44,734 bases of DNA from the NCBI GenBank assembly GCA_029553845.1, contig JAKPKF010000355.1, positions 1 to 44,734 of the forward strand, in the 5' to 3' direction. Below the pieces are notes generated by a model. The model did not search any database and was not told the origin of the DNA. It worked only from the letters and a program-made list of their open reading frames with translations. The stretch comes from a bacterium. GTDB taxonomy: Bacteria > Patescibacteria > Dojkabacteria > SC72. Positions 7,823 to 15,802 of this stretch are shown here, piece after piece. The position numbers were made by a program, and so were the translations under genes. The stretch's first letter is position 1; the number at the start of each line of letters is the position of its first letter.

Positions 7823-9184
7823 ATGTCAAAACTGCCAATATTACAAAAGAATGCCTATCTTAGCCTTGTGGTTAAAGACAACAGTATATGGGCACACCTC
7901 GCATACACAGACCATAATGCAGGAAGGGAGTACATACTCTCAGATTTTACAGATTTAAATCCTCTTAAACAGAGATTAGATGATGAATTTTTTACTAGAA
8001 AATTTTGGTATGAATACTTCGACAACCTAGAAAAGGTATTCAACTGGGACATTGTGGACAGAGATACATACAGACTACAAATGTACAAAACATTTAAAGA
8101 TGAAGGAGTAGGTTTAACTGGTATAAGGGTATTGGTGGATGAAAACCAAAAATATTTTAATACAATCTTCTCCTCGTTGAGAGAATTTTCTAAAGATATT
8201 GCAATTAGAATTGTAGATGATTCATACATCTACAATCTTCTTGAAGGACTACTTGGAAGAATGGAGTATGATGACATACTGTATGTAGATATGGATTTGT
8301 TAGATTTCAAGATATACAGAGGTAGGAAAATAATAGAAAACAAAAAAGAAAAAACAATTATTACTAAATCTAAAATATCTTGGGGAAATGAGTATGGTGT
8401 TATAGATTCAGTGCGAGATTCTAGATTTAAAGCATTCTTAGCATCAGATTTTGCATCAAAAGATATATTAAATTACTGGAGTAACTTTGTTTTAAACAAA
8501 ATCTTTTTTACAGAAGATCCAAATATCCTGGACATATTGCGATCATATACAACTATACAGAACTACTCCTTGTATCAGGATAATACTGACAAACTCTCTG
8601 GGTTTGGAACAGATTCTACAAACAGTGCCATGATAATCTCTGGGCATATACCAGCGATACTTGGCAAACAAAAAACACTCATGACTGTAGTAGATGGTTT
8701 GGAAATAATGGGAGAACTAGACTGTATATGGGATTTAGAAAAGAAGATCGTGTCATACGGTAAAAGCTATATATTTGGTACAAACTCTACAGATATAATT
8801 CTAACTAGGAAAGAAATCTTTAGCCCTAGTACTAAGGTGTTAATTCCAGAGGTGAAGAGTCTAAAAAACCAAAACAAAGTCATAATGAGTGGTTATACAG
8901 AATCACTAAGTATGGAAAAGAACGAATTCTATGCACTCTCTCCTGAATTTACTTTTATACAATTACCTAAGCATGAAGATAAATTAGTAGTAGAAATGGA
9001 ATTTAAAAAAGACATAGTTATACCAAATGGTGTAAAAAGTAAGGTTGGATTTGTTTCAATCCCAGGCAAGGGAGATTACGATTCAATTCTTGTAGATGGA
9101 AGACCAAGACCAATTGTGTATGGTCCTGATGTATATACAAATAGAAGTAAATTAAGTATGTGGTTAAATGATTTTAAAGCATAA
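7823..9184 (+). CDS. Uncharacterised protein, possible GlmL/MutL-like actin-fold (ASKHA) protein
   Basis: 453 residues, soluble, no signal peptide. I cannot assign a firm family. The stretch ILYVDMDLLDFKIYRG (~153) resembles the phosphate-1 loop of ASKHA nucleotide-binding proteins. The later stretch MIISGHIPAILG followed by VVDGLEIMGELDCIWDLEKK (~273-310) resembles the adenosine-binding region and the conserved late segment of GlmL/MutL-type proteins. The C-terminal ~100 residues look beta-rich. It overlaps the next gene by 17 bases, so the two are likely co-translated partners. It has its own promoter after the rpsR terminator. The ASKHA assignment is an inference from short motifs; a structure prediction would settle it. 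Confidence 0.55.
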   Translation: MSKLPILQKNAYLSLVVKDNSIWAHLAYTDHNAGREYILSDFTDLNPLKQRLDDEFFTRKFWYEYFDNLEKVFNWDIVDRDTYRLQMYKTFKDEGVGLTGIRVLVDENQKYFNTIFSSLREFSKDIAIRIVDDSYIYNLLEGLLGRMEYDDILYVDMDLLDFKIYRGRKIIENKKEKTIITKSKISWGNEYGVIDSVRDSRFKAFLASDFASKDILNYWSNFVLNKIFFTEDPNILDILRSYTTIQNYSLYQDNTDKLSGFGTDSTNSAMIISGHIPAILGKQKTLMTVVDGLEIMGELDCIWDLEKKIVSYGKSYIFGTNSTDIILTRKEIFSPSTKVLIPEVKSLKNQNKVIMSGYTESLSMEKNEFYALSPEFTFIQLPKHEDKLVVEMEFKKDIVIPNGVKSKVGFVSIPGKGDYDSILVDGRPRPIVYGPDVYTNRSKLSMWLNDFKA

Positions 9185-10187
9185 ATTGTTTGAAAAATAT
9201 GATGAATACATATTCAAAATCCCCTCTGGGAGAGGAGATAGAATATTGGTAAATACAGGAGAAATGTTAAAAGAGGGTACAGATATCTTGGTTAGAAGAG
9301 GAAACAATGTAAAAAATTCTTTCTTTCTTCCTTCACAGCTTGGTTGTGCAAAGGAAAATATTGGGAAGTATTTAATGTGTATGGATGGAGAATTTGTTGA
9401 AAAAGGAGACATACTTGCAGAGAAAACATCTATGGGTGGTCTTACAATTAAAAGACTTACATCTCCAATCCAAGGAGTTGTAGATATGTCTAGAATTGGT
9501 ATTGGGTATCTTGATCTTCTTGGAGAAGAACAAGAAAACATTGTAAAGAGTACATTTAATGGTGTAGTGGAGAGCATCAATCCGATAGATGGAATCACAA
9601 TCAAGGCCTCTGCATATGCTCTAGATTTGGTTGCAATATCCAATGTCCAAGAAGATGCTAAATATATTGTAGGAGAATTTGTCTCGTTGGGAAGTGGAAA
9701 TGATGTAATCCTTAAGAGTGTAGAGGAAGATTTACAGGATAAGATTGTATTTGCTGGTAAAAGACTTCATCCAGATTTGCTGAGAGATATTTTTGAGAAA
9801 GGTGCCAAATTTGTTTTGTCTTATTCTATGGATTACCAAAACTTTAGAAACCAGGGACTTCCTGTTGGAGTAATTGGTGGTTTTGGTGAGATATATTCTC
9901 CTAAAGCAATGATTGAGAAGATAACCAACAAAGACCACACATTTGCTGTAGTAGATGCGAATGAAAGCCAGATATTTTTCTTAGGTAGGAATATCAAAGA
10001 TGGTATAAAAGAATCTCTCTTTGTTCAAAATGCAGTTGGTAGGAAAGTTGTATCTCATGCTCTAGGAAATTATGGAATGCTTGGAGAGGTAAATGGAGTA
10101 GAGGATGATTCATATTTATCTGTGAATTGGGAAAATGGAGCTTCCAGTATAATAAATGTAGGAAGTGTAGAATTTGTATCATATTAG
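9168..10187 (+). CDS. Uncharacterised protein with possible barrel-sandwich (lipoyl-like) segments
   Basis: 339 residues, soluble. The N-terminal part repeats a pattern typical of biotinyl/lipoyl-like barrel-sandwich folds: GDRILVNTGEMLKEGTDILV (~23-42), then GEFVEKGDILAEK (~75) and SPIQGVVDMSRIGIGYLDLL (~103). A second region (~200-290), with VGVIGGFGEIYS and a following HTFAVVDANE, looks alpha/beta. The C-terminal ~60 residues may form an SH3-like barrel (VSHALGNYGMLGEV...LSVNWENGA). No catalytic motif is evident. The 17-base overlap with the upstream possible actin-fold gene argues for a two-protein module. Fold is inferred from pattern only. Confidence 0.55.
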   Translation: MILKHKLFEKYDEYIFKIPSGRGDRILVNTGEMLKEGTDILVRRGNNVKNSFFLPSQLGCAKENIGKYLMCMDGEFVEKGDILAEKTSMGGLTIKRLTSPIQGVVDMSRIGIGYLDLLGEEQENIVKSTFNGVVESINPIDGITIKASAYALDLVAISNVQEDAKYIVGEFVSLGSGNDVILKSVEEDLQDKIVFAGKRLHPDLLRDIFEKGAKFVLSYSMDYQNFRNQGLPVGVIGGFGEIYSPKAMIEKITNKDHTFAVVDANESQIFFLGRNIKDGIKESLFVQNAVGRKVVSHALGNYGMLGEVNGVEDDSYLSVNWENGASSIINVGSVEFVSY

Positions 10188-10189
10188 GG

Positions 10190-10195
10190 TATAAT
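10190..10195 (+). promoter_or_regulatory. -10 box of the S41 peptidase gene (leaderless)
   Basis: A perfect TATAAT begins three bases after the upstream stop codon, eight bases before the ATG at 10204. The -35 region is poor. Placement predicts an mRNA starting at the ATG. Confidence 0.55.
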
Positions 10196-10203
10196 ATTTT
10201 TCT

Positions 10204-11412
10204 ATGGATAAAAATAAATCATTACAAAAAACATTAGGTCTTGCTATTTTACTAGTCTGTATCTTTGTGTCAGGGTTTATTTCAGGTAGGGAATTTCAAG
10301 GAAAGGATATCTTAAATGATAACAAGGAGAAGGTAGATACTACTATGTATTGGGATGTTTGGGATATTTTACGCTCCAACTATGTAGATTCTTCAGAGAT
10401 TTCTCCTCAGGATATGATGTATGGTTCAATTAAAGGATTGGTAAATTCCTACAATGATCCTGCTACTGTATTTTTAACACCAGAGGAAACGGAAGAATTT
10501 AAGGCTACAAGTGAAGGTAAATATTTCCAAGGTATTGGAGCAGAATTAGGTTATGAGAATGGAAACATTATTGTAGTTACCCCTTTGGATGGTTCTCCTG
10601 CAAAAGCTGCTGGAATTAGGGCTGGAGACTATATTCTCTCTGTAGATGACAAAGATATAACGGCAGAGGATACGGTATATGATGTTGTAGCAAGGATTCG
10701 AGGAGAGGAGGGAACAAAGGTTAAGCTTAAGATATTGCATAAAGATTCGAACAAGCCAGTTGAGGTTAGTATAGAGAGGAAGCAGATAACTGTGGCAAGT
10801 ATGAATGTAGAATTTTTAGAAAACAAGAGCATTGCGCTTTTCCGAGTGAATAGGTTTACGGAAGCTTCGTACTCAGAATGGATAAGTGAATGGAATGCAA
10901 AAATACAAGAGATAAAAGATGCGAAAGTTAACAAGATTATTTTAGATCTTAGAGGTAATCCTGGGGGATTTTTTGATGCGGCAATATATGCTGCTGATGA
11001 CTTCCTGCAGGGTGGATACACAATTTCAATGCAACAGGATGGTAAAGGGAAAATAGATAAATACGAATCAAAAGATGGTGGAAATTTAACAGAAGTAAAA
11101 CTAGTGGTGCTTGTAGATGGAGGAAGTGCATCTGCCGCGGAGATTCTTGCAGGAGCCCTTCAGCAGGCGGATAGAGCGACCATTGTAGGGGAGAAGACAT
11201 ATGGTAAAGGGACAGCTCAGAATGTAATAGATTTAAGTGATGGTTCGAGTTTACACATTACTACTTTGAAATGGCTACTTCCAAATGGAAATTGGTTAAA
11301 CAAGGAGGAGCCAATAACTCCAGATGTTATAATTGAATTTACAGATGAAGATTTTATTGCAGGAAAAGACCCTCAATTAGTAGAGGCTATTAAGCAAATA
11401 AATAAATTGTAA
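10204..11412 (+). CDS. C-terminal processing (S41) serine peptidase with PDZ domain
   Basis: 402 residues. An N-terminal membrane anchor/signal (~10-27) is followed by a short helical cap, a PDZ domain (~110-195, with GIGAELGYENGNIIVVTPLDG and PAKAAGIRAGD) and the S41 protease domain. The catalytic dyad is visible: Ser310 (GGSASAAE) and Lys335 (TYGKGTAQ), 25 residues apart as in CtpA/Prc. LDLRGNPGG (~248) is also typical. The enzyme should act outside the membrane, trimming or degrading exported proteins from their C-terminus. HtrA follows after 11 bases, so the two envelope proteases form a quality-control operon. Confidence 0.94.
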   Translation: MDKNKSLQKTLGLAILLVCIFVSGFISGREFQGKDILNDNKEKVDTTMYWDVWDILRSNYVDSSEISPQDMMYGSIKGLVNSYNDPATVFLTPEETEEFKATSEGKYFQGIGAELGYENGNIIVVTPLDGSPAKAAGIRAGDYILSVDDKDITAEDTVYDVVARIRGEEGTKVKLKILHKDSNKPVEVSIERKQITVASMNVEFLENKSIALFRVNRFTEASYSEWISEWNAKIQEIKDAKVNKIILDLRGNPGGFFDAAIYAADDFLQGGYTISMQQDGKGKIDKYESKDGGNLTEVKLVVLVDGGSASAAEILAGALQQADRATIVGEKTYGKGTAQNVIDLSDGSSLHITTLKWLLPNGNWLNKEEPITPDVIIEFTDEDFIAGKDPQLVEAIKQINKL

Positions 11413-11423
11413 GATATTTAATT

Positions 11424-12554
11424 ATGAAAAAATTTAAAGAGATATTTTCAAAAAAAGTTTTGTATATTATTGGATTTGTACTTGCAATTGTTATGATCTT
11501 GCTTATTGGTGGATATCTTCTGCTAAGAAATGCAGAGAGTATTAAAAACTCTTTTTCATTTCTTTTCAATAGTGAAAATACTTGTCAAGAAAGCGATAAA
11601 TTAATAGTTTCTGAGAGTGAGGCAAATACAATTAAGATAGTTAATGAGTCTCAAGCTTCTGTTGTTAGTATAGCTGTTTCAACCCTCTCAGTTTCTAAAA
11701 CAGAGGGAATTGTTGACAGTAGCAGTAATATTGGGACAGGTTTTATCATAGATTCAAGTGGACTTATACTTACAAATCAACATGTGGTATCTAGTGATAC
11801 TGCTGTGTATCAAGTAATTACAAATGATGAGAAAAAATACGATATAGTAGAAATTGTTCGAGATGATGTAAATGATATTGCTTTAATAAAGATTGACGCA
11901 AAAGATTTAACACCAATTAAGCTAGGCAATTCAGATACATTAGCTGTAGGACAAAAAGTACTCGCTATTGGAACTCCTCTGGGTAAATATGCAGGAAGTG
12001 CTACTGAGGGAATAATAAGTGGGCTGGATAGAACCGTGACCGCAAGCTCTGACTGGTCTGGATTTACATCCAAGACATACGAAGATGTAATACAAACGGA
12101 TGCAGCAGTTAATCCTGGAAACTCAGGTGGGCCATTGATTAATTCGCAAGGAGAGGTAATTGGAATTAACTTTGCTACTACATCTGGTGCAGACAATATC
12201 TCTTTTGCTATTCCGATAAACAAGGTGAAAGAGAGAGTGGAGGAGTATAAGACATACGGGAAATTTATAAAACCATATATGGGAATCTCTTATGAAATGT
12301 TCTATAAGTATGATCTTCTTTATTACACAAATATTGTCCCTGGAGCTTTAGTAAAAGGATTGGATACAACAGGACCAGCATACAAAGCTGGAATCAGAAG
12401 AGGGGATGTAATCACCAAGTTTGGTGGAGAGGATGTAAATATAGCATTAATAAATCTAATACAGAAACATAAAGTTGGTGAGAGTGTAAAGGTAGAGGTA
12501 TATAGAAATGGTGATACAAAGAGTTTTGATGTAGTACTAGGAGAAGCCAAATAG
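11424..12554 (+). CDS. HtrA/Do-like trypsin-fold serine protease with PDZ domain
   Basis: 376 residues. A single N-terminal transmembrane anchor (~12-34) is followed by a linker, the trypsin-like protease domain with triad His120 (LTNQHVV), Asp151 (VNDIALIKID) and Ser234 (NPGNSGGP), and one C-terminal PDZ domain (~285-370, with GPAYKAGIRRGDVITKFGG). One PDZ domain and a membrane anchor match DegS/HtrA-type surface proteases that degrade or sense misfolded exported proteins. It shares transcription with the S41 peptidase. Its 3' end overlaps the convergent prmC by 18 bases. Confidence 0.94.
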   Translation: MKKFKEIFSKKVLYIIGFVLAIVMILLIGGYLLLRNAESIKNSFSFLFNSENTCQESDKLIVSESEANTIKIVNESQASVVSIAVSTLSVSKTEGIVDSSSNIGTGFIIDSSGLILTNQHVVSSDTAVYQVITNDEKKYDIVEIVRDDVNDIALIKIDAKDLTPIKLGNSDTLAVGQKVLAIGTPLGKYAGSATEGIISGLDRTVTASSDWSGFTSKTYEDVIQTDAAVNPGNSGGPLINSQGEVIGINFATTSGADNISFAIPINKVKERVEEYKTYGKFIKPYMGISYEMFYKYDLLYYTNIVPGALVKGLDTTGPAYKAGIRRGDVITKFGGEDVNIALINLIQKHKVGESVKVEVYRNGDTKSFDVVLGEAK

Positions 12555-13307
12555 TAAGAATCTATTAAGTCCTCTAAAATCCTGTATTACCTTAATAGGT
12601 TCTTTTATATTTGTAATATACTTAATTGTAGATGGCTCTATCTCCACAATTAAAAGATTGTTACCTTTTGGTATCTGCACAAAAAGTGTTCTGTAATATT
12701 TCAAACCATCCTCTCCTGCTTCCAAGGCAAGTTTTGGCTCGAAATCGTGTACACTGCTATCTAATGTATTGTACATATCAGTTGGAATATATGGTAGATT
12801 TGCAATATACAGAGTAGAGGATTCAAACTCCATCCCTTTAAGTAAATTATTCTGTTTAAAAATTATCTTTTCTTTTACATTGTTCAGTTTTGCATTATCT
12901 CTGGCTACATCTAATGCATTTTTACTTATATCTATAGCGTAAATTGAGATATTCTTGTTTAATTCTTTCGCAAGTGAAATTGCAATACAACCAGAACCAG
13001 TTCCAATATCTACTATGTTTTTTATACCTTTTAAATTCTCTTTCGCAATATCTACAATCTGTTCTGTTTCAACGCGTGGGATAAGGACATTACTATTGAC
13101 ATTGAATTTGTAGCCCCTAAATTCGGCCTCACCAGATATATATTCCCATGGTTCATTGGATAGAAGTCTATTGAAAATCTCTTCAGGTGGAATTTTATTA
13201 GATCTTATATATGTGAGAATCTCTTGAGATATTCTTGTTATATCATGGTAGCCAGAATCTTTTAAAACAGATTGAATTTTGTAAAGTAGGGCTAAATCGT
13301 TATTCAC
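12537..13307 (-). CDS. prmC: Release factor glutamine methyltransferase
   Basis: 256 residues, Rossmann-fold SAM methyltransferase that N5-methylates the GGQ glutamine of release factors. The SAM motif IVDIGTGSGCIAISLA (~94-109) is intact, and EYISGEAEFRGYKF (~54-67) is the usual N-terminal substrate-binding segment. The catalytic NPPY is here NLPY (ANLPYIP, ~170), keeping Asn and Tyr but losing the first proline. The start is GTG at 13307, overlapping the prfA stop by 8 bases. That and the prfA-prmC order make coupling to its substrate very likely. Overlaps convergent htrA by 18 bases. Confidence 0.93.
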   Translation of the reverse strand: MNNDLALLYKIQSVLKDSGYHDITRISQEILTYIRSNKIPPEEIFNRLLSNEPWEYISGEAEFRGYKFNVNSNVLIPRVETEQIVDIAKENLKGIKNIVDIGTGSGCIAISLAKELNKNISIYAIDISKNALDVARDNAKLNNVKEKIIFKQNNLLKGMEFESSTLYIANLPYIPTDMYNTLDSSVHDFEPKLALEAGEDGLKYYRTLFVQIPKGNNLLIVEIEPSTIKYITNIKEPIKVIQDFRGLNRFLLFGFS

Positions 13308-14391
13308 TCTTTTCTAATGCTTGCAATTGAATACCCTCTCTAACATCATCAATTATTGTTTGAATATCTCCGTTTAAGATTGATTCTAGATTAAACCAAG
13401 ATTTCTTTATCCTATGGTCAGTTACTCTGTTCTGAGGAAAATTGTATGTTCTAATTTTTTCTGCCCTCATGGAAGAACCAATCATGGAAGAGCGAAGATT
13501 AGATCTTTTTGCATCCTCTTCTGCTTTCTTTTTGTCATACAATCTTGATCTAAGTAAAGCCATTGCTTTCTCTTTGTTTTGAGCTTGATGCTTTGTTTCT
13601 TGGCAGGAAACGACAATACCTGTTGGAAGATGTGTAATTCTAACTGCAGAATCTGTTCTGTTTACACACTGTCCACCAGCACCAGAGGCTCTCATTACTT
13701 CAAGCTTAAGATCTTCAGGATTAATTTGTATGTCAATATCTTTTGCTTCAGGAAGTATAGCTACAGAAGCTGTAGAGGTATGTATTCTTCCAGATGATTC
13801 GGTGATTGGGATTCTTTGTACTCTGTGAACACCACTTTCGTATTTGAGATTTTTAAATACATTCTTTCCCTCTATATGTACTATGACTTCTTTGTAGCCA
13901 CCATCCTCTGTTATGTTACTGTCTATAACTTGGATATTCCAGCCTTTGTTTATGCTGTAGTTTTTGTACATTCTAAAAATATCTGCGGCAAAAAGAGAAG
14001 CCTCATCACCACCAGCTCCGGCTCTTATCTCGAGTATTGCAGATCTGTTATCATCTTCATCTTCAAACTCTCGTGCAATTTTGAGCTTCTGTATTGCTAA
14101 TTCAAGTTTTTCTAATTCCTGCTCTTTGTTTTCTATCTCTTCAGTAGCCATCTCTTTTATGAATGGGTCATTTTCATCCTCGAGTAATTCTTGTGCATCG
14201 TTAATCTCTTTTAGACACCTTTGTATTTTAGAGATGAGAGAGGAAAGCTCGGAGTAGTAGGAGAGGTCGTTGCTTAACTGCGTTATATTTGTTCCACTAT
14301 TGTGACTGGAAGATATCTGATTCTGTATCTCAATCACCTTTGTCTGTGCATCATTGGTGGAATATTTTGTTTGTAAGGAAGTTATATCCAT
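13300..14391 (-). CDS. prfA: Peptide chain release factor 1
   Basis: 363 residues, full-length class I release factor. The GGQ catalytic loop reads GAGGQCVN (~230), with Cys where E. coli has His. The codon-reading PxT motif reads PIT (RVQRIPITESSGR, ~195), which marks RF1 (UAA/UAG) rather than RF2, whose motif is SPF. The N-terminal helical domain is rich in Glu/Lys. It lies between rpmE and prmC on the minus strand. A TATTAT box (14397-14402) is five bases before the start, so an own near-leaderless promoter is possible in addition to read-through from rpmE. RF2 must be encoded elsewhere, because TGA is used as a stop. Confidence 0.96.
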   Translation of the reverse strand: MDITSLQTKYSTNDAQTKVIEIQNQISSSHNSGTNITQLSNDLSYYSELSSLISKIQRCLKEINDAQELLEDENDPFIKEMATEEIENKEQELEKLELAIQKLKIAREFEDEDDNRSAILEIRAGAGGDEASLFAADIFRMYKNYSINKGWNIQVIDSNITEDGGYKEVIVHIEGKNVFKNLKYESGVHRVQRIPITESSGRIHTSTASVAILPEAKDIDIQINPEDLKLEVMRASGAGGQCVNRTDSAVRITHLPTGIVVSCQETKHQAQNKEKAMALLRSRLYDKKKAEEDAKRSNLRSSMIGSSMRAEKIRTYNFPQNRVTDHRIKKSWFNLESILNGDIQTIIDDVREGIQLQALEKSE

Positions 14392-14431
14392 AATGGATAA
14401 TATATCATGTAAAAATATTTATTGAAACTTG

Positions 14432-14764
14432 TTATTTAGAGACTTTTGCGTTCTCTAGCATATCTCTAAGTGTAAGAGATGAAGAAGGTCTGGTTTCTGC
14501 CATTTTCTTTTTTCTTGCAGCCATTTTTTCCTTCTTACTTCTGAAAGACATACCCTTTGCTTTTTCTCTTCTGTCTTCAAACTTTTTGACAAGGTTGTCT
14601 GAATCTACAATCTTCTGCTCTCCAGTGTAGAAAGGATGACATTTGGAACATATCTCAACAGTTAAACTGTCAGATTCAAGTGTGCTTCCTGTAACAATCT
14701 TGTTACCACATGAGCATGTGATCTCTAAACTGTCATTATATTTTGGGTGTATATCTTTTTTCAT
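14432..14764 (-). CDS. rpmE: 50S ribosomal protein L31 (zinc-binding, extended C-terminus)
   Basis: 110 residues; the first ~70 are a standard L31 with MKKDIHPKY, the cysteines of CSCG (~18-20) and CSKCHPFYTG (~37-40) for zinc, and a basic end. The following ~40 residues (SKKEKMAARKKKMAETRP...) are an extra basic tail not found in typical L31 (~70 residues). It heads rpmE-prfA-prmC. A TATAAT lies nine bases before the start codon. Confidence 0.94.
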   Translation of the reverse strand: MKKDIHPKYNDSLEITCSCGNKIVTGSTLESDSLTVEICSKCHPFYTGEQKIVDSDNLVKKFEDRREKAKGMSFRSKKEKMAARKKKMAETRPSSSLTLRDMLENAKVSK

Positions 14765-14773
14765 AGCAAGGAG

Positions 14774-14779
14774 ATTATA
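14774..14779 (-). promoter_or_regulatory. -10 box of rpmE
   Basis: Minus-strand TATAAT nine bases before the rpmE ATG, giving a leader of only one to three bases. The divergent CsoR-fold gene begins about 75 bases away, so the two share this regulatory spacer. Confidence 0.6.
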
Positions 14780-14853
14780 GCAGAAGAATATTCTGGTGTC
14801 TAGAAAAACACAGGGTGGTTGATAACTGGAAACTAATCAATTATACTTTCCAT

Positions 14854-15075
14854 ATGAAGTATTCGAGAGGAATTGAAAACAGGATAAAAAGAGTAGAAGG
14901 ACAAGTAGGAGGTGTTAGGAAGATGATTATGGCTCAGGAAGGTGATACTAAAGTTATGACTCAGCTCCAAGCCGCAATCTCCTCTTTGGAGAGCTTGAAG
15001 ACAGAGTTAATTAAACAGCAGATGAAAGAGTCTATGGTAGGAGATATTAAGAAATCTCTCGGACTCTCAGATTAA
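14854..15075 (+). CDS. CsoR/RcnR-fold (DUF156) regulator-like protein lacking metal ligands
   Basis: Small all-helical protein of the CsoR/FrmR/RcnR repressor family. The family start is clear (GIENRIKRVEGQVGGVRKMI) and so is TQLQAAISSLESLKTEL. I chose the ATG at 14854 (73 residues) over 14815 because it places the family's usual N-terminus at the start; the longer form adds 13 unrelated residues. All three CsoR copper ligands appear replaced: Cys to Asp (EGDTKVMTQ), His to Gln and Cys to Ser (LIKQQMKES). Family proteins are tetrameric DNA binders at inverted repeats. It is divergent from rpmE and upstream of a degenerate MBL-fold gene. If it still binds DNA, it must respond to something other than copper through these residues. 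Confidence 0.8.
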   Translation: MKYSRGIENRIKRVEGQVGGVRKMIMAQEGDTKVMTQLQAAISSLESLKTELIKQQMKESMVGDIKKSLGLSD

Positions 15076-15077
15076 GT

Positions 15078-15104
15078 ATTTCTTCAAACTGCCCCTGAAG
15101 AAAT
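15078..15104 (+). terminator. Hairpin after the CsoR-fold gene (terminator or operator)
   Basis: Perfect 9-bp inverted repeat ATTTCTTCA (15078-15086) / TGAAGAAAT (15096-15104) with a nine-base loop, directly after the stop and without a T run. It abuts a TATACT -10 box (15109-15114), so it could equally be an operator for the next gene. Confidence 0.45.
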
Positions 15105-15108
15105 CTGT

Positions 15109-15114
15109 TATACT
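15109..15114 (+). promoter_or_regulatory. Probable -10 box of the 15150 gene
   Basis: TATACT with a TTCAAA-like -35 (15084-15089) 19 bases upstream, which falls inside the preceding inverted repeat. Expected leader is about 28 bases. Confidence 0.4.
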
Positions 15115-15149
15115 AATGAAGTATTTGTTAATTTTAGACATAGTAAACT

Positions 15150-15797
15150 ATGAAGATTAAAAGAGTCGGATGGAACAGTTTCCTAATTTCTTCATCCAAC
15201 ATTTCCCTAATTACTGATCCATTGGATCTTTTGCAGTCTGGAGTAACATTTCCTAAAACAAAAGCAGATATAGTACTGTTTTCAAATTCAGATGAGAACA
15301 GTAAGGACAGTATTCTCAAGGAAAAAAAGTTAGAAAGTAAGGTAGTTCCCGACACAAGAGAAACAATTATGGAAATATTTACTCCTGGAGAGTATGAGGT
15401 AGGGGGACTGATGATTAGAAGGAGTATTGGAGAGAATTTTTACATGATTGACGAAAAAAATATCAGAGTTTTGTATCTTGGTGGTACAGATAACAGCTTT
15501 AATCCTGATAGTGTAAAAGATGTCGGTGATGTAGATGTTTTAATCCTTCCAGTAGGAGACGGGGTAAATTTTATGGATTTTGAGAAACTAGAAAAGGTAA
15601 TTTCTAATATAGATCCATCAATTATTCTTCCATGTGCATACAAGGAAGAGGGTTCAAAATTTGAGGGTATAAAAAGCAAAGATGAATTTATTAAATACTT
15701 TGGATTTGCCAATGTGACTGAAGATACAACGCTCAATGTAGCTAAGAAAAAAGTTGAGGAAGAGCAACAGAGTGTAGAAGTAATATTTTTGAAATAG
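15150..15797 (+). CDS. MBL-fold (UlaG-like) protein with lost metal-binding motifs
   Basis: 215 residues. The order of elements matches small UlaG/UPF0173-type metallo-beta-lactamase proteins: an N-terminal strand with VGWNSFLISS, the DPL turn (~24), then ADIVLFSNSDENSKD (~39-53) where the HxHxDH motif should be, a glycine-rich LYLGGTDNSF (~107), VLILPVGDG (~129) and a C-terminal IILPCAY (~153) where the family has PMHY. All the expected histidines are missing (Ser, Ser and Asn in the first motif, Cys in the last). It is therefore likely a structural or binding protein rather than a zinc hydrolase. dnaB starts five bases after it, so the two are co-transcribed. Confidence 0.7.
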   Translation: MKIKRVGWNSFLISSSNISLITDPLDLLQSGVTFPKTKADIVLFSNSDENSKDSILKEKKLESKVVPDTRETIMEIFTPGEYEVGGLMIRRSIGENFYMIDEKNIRVLYLGGTDNSFNPDSVKDVGDVDVLILPVGDGVNFMDFEKLEKVISNIDPSIILPCAYKEEGSKFEGIKSKDEFIKYFGFANVTEDTTLNVAKKKVEEEQQSVEVIFLK

Positions 15798-15802
15798 TAA
15801 AT

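Noticed and set aside
13300..14391. TGA recoded as an amino acid, as in some CPR lineages
   Set aside because: Two genes end naturally at TGA (3423-3425 and 35161-35163) at family-appropriate or coupled positions, and no gene has an internal TGA.
14815..14853. Upstream start for the CsoR-fold gene
   Set aside because: The extra 13 residues do not match the family; the ATG at 14854 fits the normal N-terminus.
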